This document shows, one piece after another, positions 38,917-47,060 of a stretch of DNA of 58,261 bases. Position numbers and translations under genes: made by a program. This stretch comes from Verrucomicrobiia bacterium. GTDB lineage: Bacteria > Verrucomicrobiota > Verrucomicrobiia > Verrucomicrobiales > DEV007. The notes under the pieces are model-generated. The model searched no databases. It saw only the letters and a program-made list of their open reading frames with translations, and was not told the origin of the DNA. The stretch spans positions 1-58,261 of the forward strand of contig JAUIGD010000002.1 in NCBI GenBank assembly GCA_030430255.1, given 5' to 3'. How positions within the stretch are numbered: position 1 is the stretch's first letter; each line of letters starts with the position of its first letter.

Positions 38917-40710
38917 TCAGAGTCGCGAAGCCAGCAGCTCCCGTTGGAAGATCAGCTCCTTCGGCAGGTGGTCGTGCAGCTTCAAATAGAGTTCGCCCTG
39001 CGAGAGGAACTCGCGTTTCCACTCCTCGGGATCGATCTTCATCGCGCGTTCGAAGTCCTCCCGCCCGAAGCCCTCGAGCCCCTCGGTGTCGAAGTCCTCC
39101 CAATGCGGGATCCAGCCGATCTGCGTCTCGTGCCCGGCGATCTGGCCGTGGCAGCGCTTCACGATCCACTCCAGCACGCGCATGTTCTCACCGAAGCCGG
39201 GCCACAGGTAGCCGCCGTCCGCGCCTCTGCGGAACCAGTTCACGTGGAAGATCCGCGGCAGGTACTTGATGTGGCGGCGCATCTCGATCCAGTGCTGGAA
39301 GTAATCGCCCATGTTGTAGCCGCAGAAGGGCAGCATGGCCATCGGGTCGCGGCGCACGACCCCGGCCGCCCCCTCGGCGGCGGCGGTGGTCTCGGAGCCG
39401 ACGGTCGCGCCGATGTAGACCCCGTGCGTCCAGTTGAACGCTTGGTAGACCAGCGGCATCGTCCCCGGGCGGCGCCCGCCGAAGATGATCGCGTCGATCG
39501 GCACCCCGTCGGGCTTCTCCCAATCCGGGTCGATGCCGGGGTTCTGGTCGGCGGGCGCGGTGAAGCGCGAGTTCGGGTGCGCGGCCGGCTCGCCGAGGTC
39601 CGGCGACCACTCGCGCCCCCTCCAGTCGATCAGGCCCGCTGGCGGTTCGGTGCCGATGCCCTCCCACCAGACGTCGCCGTCGGGGGTCAGGGCGACGTTG
39701 GTGAAGATCGTGTTCTTCGACAGCGCCGCCATCGCGTTCGGGTTCGATGCCGCGGAGGTGCCTGGCGCGACCCCGAAGTAGCCCGCCTCCGGGTTGATCG
39801 CGTAGAGGCGCCCGTCGCGCCCCGGCTTCAGCCAAGCGATGTCGTCGCCGACCGTCGTCACCTTCCAACCCTCGTAGCGCGCGGGCGGGATGAGCATGGA
39901 GAAGTTGGTCTTGCCGCAGGCGCTGGGGAAGGCCGCCGCGACGTAGGTCTTGTCCCCCTCCGGCGACTCGCAGCCGAGGATGAGCATGTGCTCGGCCATC
40001 CAGCCCTCGTCGCGCGCCATCGCGCTGGCGATGCGCAGGGCGAGGCACTTTTTCCCTAACAACGCGTTGCCCCCATAACCGCTACCGTACGACCAGATCT
40101 CGCGCTCCTCCGGGAAGTGGACGATGTACTTGGTGTCGTTGCACGGCCAGGCGACATCCGCCTCCCCCGGCGCGAGCGGCTTGCCCACCGAATGCACGCA
40201 GGGGACGAAATCGCCTGCGGCGCCGAGCTGCTCCCACACCTGATTGCCGATCCTCGCCATGATCCGCATGTTGACGACGACGTACGGCGAGTCGGTGACC
40301 TCGACGCCGATCTGCGCCAGCGGCGAGCCGACCGGGCCCATGCAGTAGGGGATCACGTACATGGTGCGGCCCTCCATGCAGCCCTCGAAGAGCGACCAGA
40401 GCGTGGCGTGCATCTCGGTCGGGTCGCACCAGTTGTTGGTGGGGCCGGCGTCGTCCTGGCGCTGCGAGCAGATGAAGGTCCGCGACTCGACCCGCGCCAC
40501 GTCCGCCGGGTCGGAGCGGGCGAGGAAACTGCCCGGGCGCAGCTCGGGGTCCAGCGGGGTGAAGGTGCCCGAAGCGACGAGCTGCGCGCAGAGGGCGTCG
40601 TTCTCGGCGTCGGTGCCGTCGACGAAGTGGACCGAACCCGGCCTGCAGTGTGCGGCGAGTTGCTCGACCCAGTGTCTGATGCGCTTGTGGGCGATCTCGG
40701 AGGCGTCCAT
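38917..40710 (-). CDS. pckG: Phosphoenolpyruvate carboxykinase (GTP)
   Basis: The 597-residue product converts oxaloacetate and GTP to PEP, the committed step of gluconeogenesis. The hallmark [13 protein letters not shown]-loop with the GTP-type active-site Cys is present at about 260-275. Other family motifs are [46 protein letters not shown] and [16 protein letters not shown]. Length fits the GTP-dependent family (about 600). It is followed by the flavoprotein gene after 7 bp. No clear promoter is seen; the region upstream holds a palindromic repeat. Confidence 0.96.
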   Translation of the reverse strand: MDASEIAHKRIRHWVEQLAAHCRPGSVHFVDGTDAENDALCAQLVASGTFTPLDPELRPGSFLARSDPADVARVESRTFICSQRQDDAGPTNNWCDPTEMHATLWSLFEGCMEGRTMYVIPYCMGPVGSPLAQIGVEVTDSPYVVVNMRIMARIGNQVWEQLGAAGDFVPCVHSVGKPLAPGEADVAWPCNDTKYIVHFPEEREIWSYGSGYGGNALLGKKCLALRIASAMARDEGWMAEHMLILGCESPEGDKTYVAAAFPSACGKTNFSMLIPPARYEGWKVTTVGDDIAWLKPGRDGRLYAINPEAGYFGVAPGTSAASNPNAMAALSKNTIFTNVALTPDGDVWWEGIGTEPPAGLIDWRGREWSPDLGEPAAHPNSRFTAPADQNPGIDPDWEKPDGVPIDAIIFGGRRPGTMPLVYQAFNWTHGVYIGATVGSETTAAAEGAAGVVRRDPMAMLPFCGYNMGDYFQHWIEMRRHIKYLPRIFHVNWFRRGADGGYLWPGFGENMRVLEWIVKRCHGQIAGHETQIGWIPHWEDFDTEGLEGFGREDFERAMKIDPEEWKREFLSQGELYLKLHDHLPKELIFQRELLASRL

Positions 40711-40760
40711 CGCGGAGGGTGCGCGGGAAGCGCCGGGGGGTCAAGCGGCGCTGTGAAGAA

Positions 40761-40825
40761 CGGGAGGGCGCGGGAGGGCGCGGAGGCGGGACGCCTCCGG
40801 CACGGACATCGGCGGGACGCCGATG
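40761..40825. repeat. GGA-loop double hairpin repeat, copy 2
   Basis: GGGAGGGCGC occurs twice in tandem, followed by GGAGGCG-GGA-CGCCTCC (40782-40798), 8 nt, then CATCGGCG-GGA-CGCCGATG (40807-40825). Against copy 1, the third pair of the first stem changes from C-G to A-T on both sides, so pairing is kept. The rest of the 252-bp gap holds no gene; 40850-40900 is locally AT-richer. Confidence 0.75.
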
Positions 40826-40962
40826 CCACGTCGGGGGACTCCTCCGGTTCGCGACGAATTTTTCCTCGCTGTAGGGAAAGCAATGGTGGAGCGGTGGCGT
40901 AATAGTTGGCGGCCCGCCGCCTCCGCGGACGGGCGGACCCATCCGCAACCCACCCCGATCCC

Positions 40963-41802
40963 ATGCAGACCCACCGCCGATTCGCATTCACCCTCTCGTT
41001 CGCCACCCTGTGGCTCGGCCTCGCTGCGGGGCCCGCGCAGGAGCGCGGCATCACCGCCCGGGCGGCGCTCGACCGGATCGCCGCGAAGCTCTCCCCGCGC
41101 CTGACCGAACGCGTGGTGGAGATGAAGGGGCGCCTCGGGCAAAGCCAGCCGAGCGAGTGGTGGATCGTCGTGCACGACGAGCGCTCGCCATATCGCCTGC
41201 GAACGCTCTGGGTGGGTGATGTTCGGGCGACGGACGAGGGTGAGAACGACGACTTCTATCCGGAGGAACTGCCGGTCGGGTTCGCGGCGGTGAAGCGGCT
41301 GAGGATCGATTCGGTCGCCGCCTTCGCGGAGTTGGAGCGGCTCGCCCGCGGCGCGAAGATCGGCTTCGACTCGGTCGACTATCTGCTGCGCAGCGCCGAG
41401 TTCAGCGACGAGCCAATCTGGAGCCTCACCGCGCGGGACGCGCGTGGCACAGCCGTCGGGCGGGTGGTGCTCTCCGGCTCCGACGGGCAGCTGCTGCGCA
41501 CCGTCTGGTTTTACCCGCAACCCAACGGCTACCCGCGCATCGTCGATTCGGCCTTGGACGGCCGCCTGCCCGACGGCGGGCGGAGCGGCGACCCGCGACG
41601 GCCCGATGGCGAGCCGCTGACGGTGCGCGAGCCAGACGGCTCCGACGCACCGCCGCCGCCCAACCCCGGGGAGGATCTCGATCCCGACCCCGGCTTGCCC
41701 AGTATTCCCCCGGCACCTCCGACGCTCGACCCCGCCCCCGATCCGGGCACCGAACAGGCGGAAGTCGAGGAGATCGTCCGGCCGCGGGATCCACGCCCCT
41801 GA
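40963..41802 (+). CDS. Secreted hypothetical protein with proline-rich tail
   Basis: No family recognised. The 279-residue product has a signal peptide from the ATG at 40963 (MQTHRRFAFTLSFATLWLGL, cleavage after AAGPA). Residues about 30-200 look like one compact alpha/beta domain (EWWIVVHDERSPYRLRTLWVG, FAELERLARGAKIGFDSVDYLLR, VGRVVLSGSDGQLLRTVWFYPQ). The last ~70 residues are disordered and rich in Pro, Asp and Gly. Upstream in-frame starts give no signal peptide. It is followed by a dispersed repeat and then dnaN. Confidence 0.68.
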   Translation: MQTHRRFAFTLSFATLWLGLAAGPAQERGITARAALDRIAAKLSPRLTERVVEMKGRLGQSQPSEWWIVVHDERSPYRLRTLWVGDVRATDEGENDDFYPEELPVGFAAVKRLRIDSVAAFAELERLARGAKIGFDSVDYLLRSAEFSDEPIWSLTARDARGTAVGRVVLSGSDGQLLRTVWFYPQPNGYPRIVDSALDGRLPDGGRSGDPRRPDGEPLTVREPDGSDAPPPPNPGEDLDPDPGLPSIPPAPPTLDPAPDPGTEQAEVEEIVRPRDPRP

Positions 41803-42106
41803 GCTTCGGGCAGGGCGAGGCGCCGCCATTCGTTGAGGCTGAGGAGGCCGCGGCAGGGATCGCGGACCGGGCGAAGTGGTTCCCCGCCATGGCATCGGCG
41901 GCCTGGCGTGGCGGCCGGTCGGATGGTCGATCCGGACTACCGGCCGGGGCTGATCCCGGGAATTGCGCGGGTTGGGCGGCGGCTGCGCAGCGGAGACCGG
42001 CGCCGACGCTCCAGCCTAGACACCCCGGCGATTTCAGTACAGTATCGCCTCCCTGCCGGGCGCCAACCCGGCTTGGGCCCGCGGCCTCCCCGCGCCCTTC
42101 CCGACC
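41803..42106. other. Gap before dnaN: repeat fragment and possible promoter
   Basis: No gene seen. 41811-41880 is a fragment of the dispersed element described at 57995. 42038-42043 (TACAGT) is a possible -10 for dnaN, with a weak -35 and a leader of about 55-60 nt; no Shine-Dalgarno sequence precedes the ATG. Confidence 0.4.
41811..41880. repeat. Dispersed CTAG-ended element, partial copy A
   Basis: It matches the left-central part of the full element: GGCGAGGCGCCGCC, ATTCGTTGAGGCTGAG, GGC.GCGGCAGGGAT, GCGAAG. The terminal inverted repeats and the GGGTA hairpin are missing. It lies just after the stop of the preceding gene. Confidence 0.7.
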
Positions 42107-43204
42107 ATGAAATTCACGATCACCAAAGAGGCTTTCCTCGACGGGCTGCAGCTCGTCCAGCACGTCGTCAGCAACCGCACGACGCTCCCCATCCTCTCCA
42201 ACGTCCTGCTCGAGGCCGAGGATGGCGCACTGCGCCTGACCACCACCGACCTCGATGTCGGCGTCACCGGCACCGTCGAGGCGAAGGTGGACAAGCCGGG
42301 GTCGACGACCCTCCCGGCACGCCGCCTCGCCGGCATCGTGCGCGAGCTGCCCGCCTCCGAGATCAGCGTCGAGGTCGATGGCAAAGACACCGCCTCCATC
42401 CGCAGCGGCCCCAGCTTCTTCAAGATCCTCGGCCTCCCCCGCGATGAGTTCCCGCCGCTGGCCACCTCCGATGATGCGAAGGAGTTCAAGATCGAACAGA
42501 AGGTGCTGAAGGAGGCGTTGAAGCTGACGTCCTACGCCATCTCCACCGACGAGACCCGCTACGTCCTCAACGGCATCTACTGCTCGTTCCGCGGCGGCTC
42601 GCTCACCATGGTCGCCACCGACGGCCGGCGCCTGGCGATGGTCGAGAACGACGTCGAGTTCCCCGAGAGCAGCGAGGTCGATGTCATCGTCCCGACCAAG
42701 GCGGTCAACGAACTCGGCCGCATGCTGCGCGACGAGGGCGAGGTCAAAATCTCCATCGGCGAGTCGCAGATCACCTTCGACCTCGACGGCAAGCTGCTCG
42801 TCAGCAAGCTCATCGAAGGCAACTACCCGAACTACCGCCAAGTCATCCCCGAGGAGACCAAGGAGCGGATCGTCCTCGACCGCGAGACCTTCCACAGCAC
42901 GGTCAACCGCATCTCCCTGTTGGCCAGCGAGAAGTCCAACTCGGTGAAGTTCATCTTCGGCGAAGACCAGATCGACGTCACCGCCAACTCCCCGGACGTG
43001 GGGGAGGCCAGCGAGAATATCGCCGTCTCGTACAAGGGCCCGCAGTTCTCCATCGCCTTCAACCCGGACTTCCTCATGGCGCCGCTCCGGGCTCTGGACA
43101 CCGACGAGGTCTACCTCGACCTCATCGACGAGATGAGCCCCGGGGTCATCAAGTCGGAGGGCTCGTTCCTCTACGTCCTGATGCCGATGCGGGTCAGCCA
43201 CTGA
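42107..43204 (+). CDS. dnaN: DNA polymerase III beta subunit (sliding clamp)
   Basis: The 365-residue product encodes the ring that tethers polymerase III to DNA. The N-terminus MKFTITKEAFLDGLQLVQHVVSNRTTLPILSN is diagnostic. The three-domain clamp follows, with ISTDETRYVLNGIY and VATDGRRLA in the middle domain, and it ends in the conserved hydrophobic LMPMRVSH. Neither dnaA nor recF is adjacent, and no DnaA-box cluster was noticed, so this is not obviously the replication origin. Its stop is followed by a dispersed repeat. Confidence 0.97.
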   Translation: MKFTITKEAFLDGLQLVQHVVSNRTTLPILSNVLLEAEDGALRLTTTDLDVGVTGTVEAKVDKPGSTTLPARRLAGIVRELPASEISVEVDGKDTASIRSGPSFFKILGLPRDEFPPLATSDDAKEFKIEQKVLKEALKLTSYAISTDETRYVLNGIYCSFRGGSLTMVATDGRRLAMVENDVEFPESSEVDVIVPTKAVNELGRMLRDEGEVKISIGESQITFDLDGKLLVSKLIEGNYPNYRQVIPEETKERIVLDRETFHSTVNRISLLASEKSNSVKFIFGEDQIDVTANSPDVGEASENIAVSYKGPQFSIAFNPDFLMAPLRALDTDEVYLDLIDEMSPGVIKSEGSFLYVLMPMRVSH

Positions 43205-43357
43205 GCGGGTCCGCAAGCCGGCCACCGATGGTCGCTGCGAAGACCGGGGTGAAGCGGCTGGGTGAACACCCTGCCCGAGCCGATCCCAACGCCAGCGCCC
43301 TCAGCATCAACGAGGGCAAGCCACAGCCCGGAGCTTGGTGATCGATCCGGGCTAGCG
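43205..43357. repeat. Dispersed CTAG-ended element, copy B
   Basis: The right end is intact: GGAGC, TTGGTGATCGAT, CCGGGCTAG. The left end is degenerate (GGTCCGCAAGCC). The central hairpin is GGGTG-AA-CACCC (43260-43271), against GGGTA-AA-TACCC in copy C, so the loop-closing pair changed on both sides. The element fills the space between convergent dnaN and the isomerase gene, and its right end supplies the isomerase stop codon (TAG in CTAG). Confidence 0.8.
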
Positions 43358-44473
43358 CTTCGCCCCGAGCCCCAGCTCCTTCTTGCAGTAGGCGATGCTG
43401 CGCTCGATCTCGCCTTTCTGGTACTCTTTCGTGGCTTCGTTGCGGTCGCGGTCGGCACGGTCGCCGGGTTTCCACGGCTCGCGCGGTTCGCCCTTTTTCG
43501 CCAACGCGAGGAACTGGTCGTAGCCGGGCGGCTCGCCCTTCGGCCACGCCTTCCAAAACTCGTCTTTCTTGACCGCGAGTTCACGGTTGAAACCCGAGAT
43601 CGTCTCGATGTTCACCGCGGTCGCGGGGCAGAGTTCGCGGAACAGTGCGAAATAGGCCCCGAGGTCGGTGGTGCCTTCGCCCATGGCGGTCCACTGCGCG
43701 GTGACGCCGTTCTCGCTCTCCCAGACCGCCGTGTCGCGGAGGCTGGTGGTGAGCGCGTAGGGGCCGAGGTTGCGCAGGTTCTCGACCGGGTCCTCCAGCG
43801 TCCAGACGGCGTTGCCGGAGTCCATGTTGGCGCCGACGAAATCCTTGCCCGCCTCCTCGATGAGGCCGACCAGCTCGGTCGAGTGCATGTCGCCGGCGTG
43901 GTTCTCCATCGCGATCTTCACGCCGTGGTCGACGCAGTAGCTCTTGTTGTCCTTCAGCACCTTCACCGTGTCGGCGATGCGCGCCTCGATGCCGCCCTCG
44001 CTCAGGCGGTCGCCGCCGTCACCGAGCACCACGCGGAAGGCGGGGGAGCCGAGCGCCTTCGCCATGCGCACCCCGAGCCGCAGGTGTTCGTCGGCGGTGC
44101 CCCAGTCGTCCTTGAAGCGCCCCGCCGTCGGGCAGATCGACCACGAACCGAGCAAAATCTTGACGCCCTTGTCGGCGGCACCCTTCGCGAGGTCCCCCAG
44201 ATACGTGTCATCGTCCAGCTTCTCCAGCGGCCCGAAATCGGTGATGAACAAGGTGTCGCAGCCCAGCTCGGCGGCGTAGTCGATCAGCTGCGGAGCCTTC
44301 CACCCCATCGCCCGCACGGCGAAGTTGTCGTAGCCGAGCGAGATCTTCGCCCCGACTTCGGGTTGCGCATCGCCCTCGCCGAGGGCGCGGCTTTGTCCGG
44401 CCAGAGCAGCGCCCGCGCCGGCGAGGGACGCGGTCTTGAGGAAGGAGCGGCGGTCGGTGTGATCTCGGGTCAT
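43352..44473 (-). CDS. Tat-exported sugar phosphate isomerase/epimerase-type TIM barrel
   Basis: The 373-residue product begins with a twin-arginine signal (RRSFLK at 8-13 followed by a hydrophobic Ala/Gly stretch). The mature part is an AP-endonuclease-2/xylose-isomerase-like barrel with metal-ligand-type motifs along the strands: ENHAGDM, NMDSGNAVW, and a Glu in MGEGTTDL. Such proteins are frequent in Planctomycetes and Verrucomicrobia and act on sugars, usually periplasmically. It is divergent from the histidine kinase gene, and the 105-bp space between them carries a candidate operator and a promoter for each direction. Confidence 0.85.
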   Translation of the reverse strand: MTRDHTDRRSFLKTASLAGAGAALAGQSRALGEGDAQPEVGAKISLGYDNFAVRAMGWKAPQLIDYAAELGCDTLFITDFGPLEKLDDDTYLGDLAKGAADKGVKILLGSWSICPTAGRFKDDWGTADEHLRLGVRMAKALGSPAFRVVLGDGGDRLSEGGIEARIADTVKVLKDNKSYCVDHGVKIAMENHAGDMHSTELVGLIEEAGKDFVGANMDSGNAVWTLEDPVENLRNLGPYALTTSLRDTAVWESENGVTAQWTAMGEGTTDLGAYFALFRELCPATAVNIETISGFNRELAVKKDEFWKAWPKGEPPGYDQFLALAKKGEPREPWKPGDRADRDRNEATKEYQKGEIERSIAYCKKELGLGAKR

Positions 44474-44480
44474 GGCGGGA

Positions 44481-44509
44481 GGCTAAAGGATCCCGCGGTG
44501 CTTTGCCAA
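44481..44509 (-). promoter_or_regulatory. Predicted promoter of the isomerase-type gene
   Basis: On the minus strand: TTGGCA (44509-44504), a 17-bp spacer, TTAGCC (44486-44481), then 7 nt to the ATG. It starts 12 bp from the 23-bp box at 44521. Confidence 0.4.
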
Positions 44510-44520
44510 GCGCCGACGCG

Positions 44521-44543
44521 CGCCATTTTGCAATTCCATGACA
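44521..44543. promoter_or_regulatory. Candidate response-regulator box, copy 1
   Basis: CGCCATTTTGCA-N3-CCATGACA, matching 20 of 23 bases with the site at 46982-47004. On the other strand it reads as two 11-bp half sites, TGTCATGGAAT and TGCAAAATGGC, the tandem layout used by OmpR/PhoB-type regulators. A possible -10 (TATGGT, 44565-44570) lies 21 bp downstream with no -35, as expected for an activated promoter of the kinase gene. Confidence 0.55.
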
Positions 44544-44578
44544 CGCCGGCACCGCAGCTTCTGCTATGGTGGCGCTCC

Positions 44579-46318
44579 ATGAATGGCCCGCACGGAAGGC
44601 GCCTGCTCTGGCAGAGCGCGCTGATCCTCCTGCCGCTCCTGCTGCTGGCCGGGTTGGCGGTTTGGCATCTCGCCGACGCGCGCAAGGTGGCGCTCGAGGA
44701 GGCCCGCGCCGACGCGGGGGACTTGGCGCGGCGGCTCGCGGAGCGCCTGGAGCGAGACTTGGGGGATGCGCACGCGAGGTCGACGCCGCAGATCCCGGTC
44801 GATCACCTCGACGCCTTCCTCTACCCCTTGGCGCCCGAACCCGCGCCGGACACCTCCGCCTACGAACGCTTCCTCGAGATCGACGGCGACCCCGGCGCCC
44901 TGGCGGAGTTCGTCCCGAGCATCAGCGAGCAGCGGACGCCCGCCGGGTTGCCGCTCAAACCCTTGGCGGCGCTGCGGCTGGCGCAGCTCAGCGGGGGTCA
45001 CGCCGACGTGTTCATCGATGCCGCCCTGCACGTGCATCCCTCGGCCATCTCGGGGGCGCTGCTCGCGAGGGCGCCCCCGGGCGCGGCCTTCGACGCCGCG
45101 CGGGCGGAGTGGGCACAGCACGAAGCGCTGCGCGCGATCCTGCGACCGGCGTTCGGGGAAGAAGTGCCGACCCGGTCGGCCTGGGCAGGCGGCGACTGGC
45201 TCTCGGTGCGCGACGGCACGCTGGCGGTGATCGCCGGCGACGAGGTCGCAAAGCTCGTCGAAGCCGCGATCGCCGGGGAGCGGCCGCGGCGGGCGGGCGC
45301 CATCGGCGCCGGCGTCTGGCTCGGCGGCAGGAGCCTCACCGGGGACGGAGCCACGACGTCGGCTGGCCCTGGGGAAGTCGCCCGCTCCGGTGGACCCGTG
45401 GCGCCCGGGGGCGCCCCGGGGTTCATCGAGGCCAGCACGGTGGAGCGCGGCCCCATTTCCGTCCGGGGGCACATCGCCGACAGCCGCGGGCTCTACGCCC
45501 AGGCCAACGCCCAGGCGCGCTGGTTCGCGGGCGTCATCGCCCTGAGCACGCTCGCGGCCATCTTCGGGCTGGTCGCCCTGCGCCGCTCGTACGCGCGCCA
45601 GGTCGAGCTCGGCGAGCTGAAGTCGAACTTCGTCGCGGGCGTCTCCCACGAGCTGCGCGCCCCGGTGGCTTCCGTTCGATTGTTAGCGGAGCGGCTGCGG
45701 GCGGGAAAGGTCGAGGACGAGGCCAAGCGCGCCGAGTACTTCCAGTTCATCGAGGGCGAGGCGCGCCGGCTCGGGACGCTGGTGGACAAGGTCCTCGATT
45801 TCTCGCGCATCGAGCGCGGGCAGAAAGCCTACCGGCTCGCGCCCGCCGACCTCGCCGAGCTGGCGCGCGACACCGTCGCCTCGCTGGCCCACTACGCCGC
45901 CGAGCAGAAGGTCCGGCTGGAGCCCGCGTTCGGCGACGATTTGGAACTGACTGCGGACGCCGACGCCGAGGAGCTGCGCGGCGCCCTGGTCAACCTGATC
46001 GACAACGCGATCAAATTCTCGCCCGAGGGCGCGGCGGTGACGGTCGGGGTCGAAGCTGGCGGGAAAGGCGAGGCCTCGCTCTGGGTCGCCGACGCCGGCC
46101 CCGGCGTCCCGGAGGCCGAGCGCGGGCGGATCTTCGAGCGCTTCTACCGCAGCGGCAGCGAGCTCACGCGCGAGACGCAGGGCGCGGGCATCGGCCTGAG
46201 CATCGTCGAGCACATCGCCGCGGGGCACGGTGGCCGGGTCGCCGTCGATTGCCCGACCGGCGGCGGCAGCCGCTTCACCATCACCATCCCGACGGGGCAA
46301 AACGGGGGCCATGCCTGA
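44579..46318 (+). CDS. Membrane sensor histidine kinase
   Basis: The 579-residue product has two transmembrane helices (about 9-28 and 314-337) flanking a ~285-residue periplasmic sensor domain that I do not recognise. The cytoplasmic part has a HisKA domain with phospho-accepting His357 in VSHELRAP and a HATPase_c domain: N-box LVNLIDNAIKFS, G1 DAGPGVP, F-box IFERFYR, G2 GAGIGLSIV. The start is ATG 44579; the frame upstream is open only by chance. It overlaps the response regulator gene by 8 bp, a tightly coupled pair. Confidence 0.93.
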   Translation: MNGPHGRRLLWQSALILLPLLLLAGLAVWHLADARKVALEEARADAGDLARRLAERLERDLGDAHARSTPQIPVDHLDAFLYPLAPEPAPDTSAYERFLEIDGDPGALAEFVPSISEQRTPAGLPLKPLAALRLAQLSGGHADVFIDAALHVHPSAISGALLARAPPGAAFDAARAEWAQHEALRAILRPAFGEEVPTRSAWAGGDWLSVRDGTLAVIAGDEVAKLVEAAIAGERPRRAGAIGAGVWLGGRSLTGDGATTSAGPGEVARSGGPVAPGGAPGFIEASTVERGPISVRGHIADSRGLYAQANAQARWFAGVIALSTLAAIFGLVALRRSYARQVELGELKSNFVAGVSHELRAPVASVRLLAERLRAGKVEDEAKRAEYFQFIEGEARRLGTLVDKVLDFSRIERGQKAYRLAPADLAELARDTVASLAHYAAEQKVRLEPAFGDDLELTADADAEELRGALVNLIDNAIKFSPEGAAVTVGVEAGGKGEASLWVADAGPGVPEAERGRIFERFYRSGSELTRETQGAGIGLSIVEHIAAGHGGRVAVDCPTGGGSRFTITIPTGQNGGHA

Positions 46319-47027
46319 CGGATCGCGCATCTTGGTCGTGGAGGACGAGGCGCCGATGCGCACCGCGCTCGCCGACACGCTCGGCGACGCCGGCCACCGC
46401 GTCGTCGCCGCCGCCGACGGCGAGGAGGGCCTGCGGCGCGCGCTCGCGGAGTCGCCCGACCTGGTCCTGCTCGACGTGATGATGCCCGGCCGCAGCGGCT
46501 TCTCGGTGTGCCGGGCGCTGCGCGAGGCGGGCAAGACGATGCCCGTCCTGCTGCTGACCGCCAAGGGGCAGATCGACGACCGCGTGGCGGGGCTCGACGC
46601 CGGCGCCGACGACTACCTCGTCAAACCCTTCAGCACCCGCGAGCTGCTCGCCCGCGTCCGGGCGCTGCTGCGCCGGGCCAAAGCCGATGGCGAAAGCTCC
46701 ATCACGTTGCTAGAGATCGGCGGCGCGCGGGTCGACTTCGAAGCCCAGGCGGCGGTCGCCGCCGACGGCTCCGAGCTGGCCATGACGGCCAAGGAGTTCG
46801 CCGTCCTGCGCCTGCTCGCCGCCCGCGCCGGCAAGCCCGTGACCCGCGACGAGTTCCTCGACCAGGTCTGGGGCTACGCCGCCTACCCGACCACCCGCAC
46901 CGTCGACAACCACATCGCCATGCTGCGCGCGAAGTTCGGCAAGGCCCCCATCGAGACCGTGCACGGCGTCGGCTACCGGCTCGCCATTTTGCACAACCAT
47001 GACAACCCGGACCGAACGCCCAGCTAA
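46311..47027 (+). CDS. OmpR/PhoB-family response regulator
   Basis: The 238-residue product has a receiver domain with acidic pocket EDE (11-13), phospho-acceptor Asp55 in LLDVMMPG and Lys105 in LVKPF. The winged-helix DNA-binding domain (about 140-230) carries LAMTAKEFAVLRLLAARAGKPVTRDEFLDQVWGY and TVDNHIAMLRAKF. It is partner to the kinase encoded upstream. The C-terminal tail (ILHNHDNPDRTPS) is encoded by DNA that also holds the second 23-bp box, so the gene end doubles as a probable control region for the ankyrin gene. Confidence 0.94.
   Translation: MPDGSRILVVEDEAPMRTALADTLGDAGHRVVAAADGEEGLRRALAESPDLVLLDVMMPGRSGFSVCRALREAGKTMPVLLLTAKGQIDDRVAGLDAGADDYLVKPFSTRELLARVRALLRRAKADGESSITLLEIGGARVDFEAQAAVAADGSELAMTAKEFAVLRLLAARAGKPVTRDEFLDQVWGYAAYPTTRTVDNHIAMLRAKFGKAPIETVHGVGYRLAILHNHDNPDRTPS
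46982..47004. promoter_or_regulatory. Candidate response-regulator box, copy 2
   Basis: CGCCATTTTGCA-N3-CCATGACA, inside the last codons of the response regulator gene. A possible -10 (TAAGTT, 47025-47030) lies 20 bp downstream, almost the same geometry as copy 1. The likely target is the ankyrin gene starting at 47061. Confidence 0.55.
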
Positions 47028-47060
47028 GTTTGGTGGTCAGAAACGGAAATCCATCCCGCC

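Noticed and set aside
40741-40790. Possible CRISPR or tandem array from the repeated GGGAGGGCGC
   Set aside because: Only two short direct copies next to a hairpin, no spacers, no cas genes.
42038-42106. Possible replication origin beside dnaN
   Set aside because: No dnaA or recF nearby and no cluster of DnaA boxes (TTATCCACA-like) noticed.
43262-44578. Upstream extension of the histidine kinase frame by about 440 codons
   Set aside because: It runs antisense through the isomerase gene and lacks protein features. The kinase has a proper transmembrane N-terminus from the ATG at 44579.
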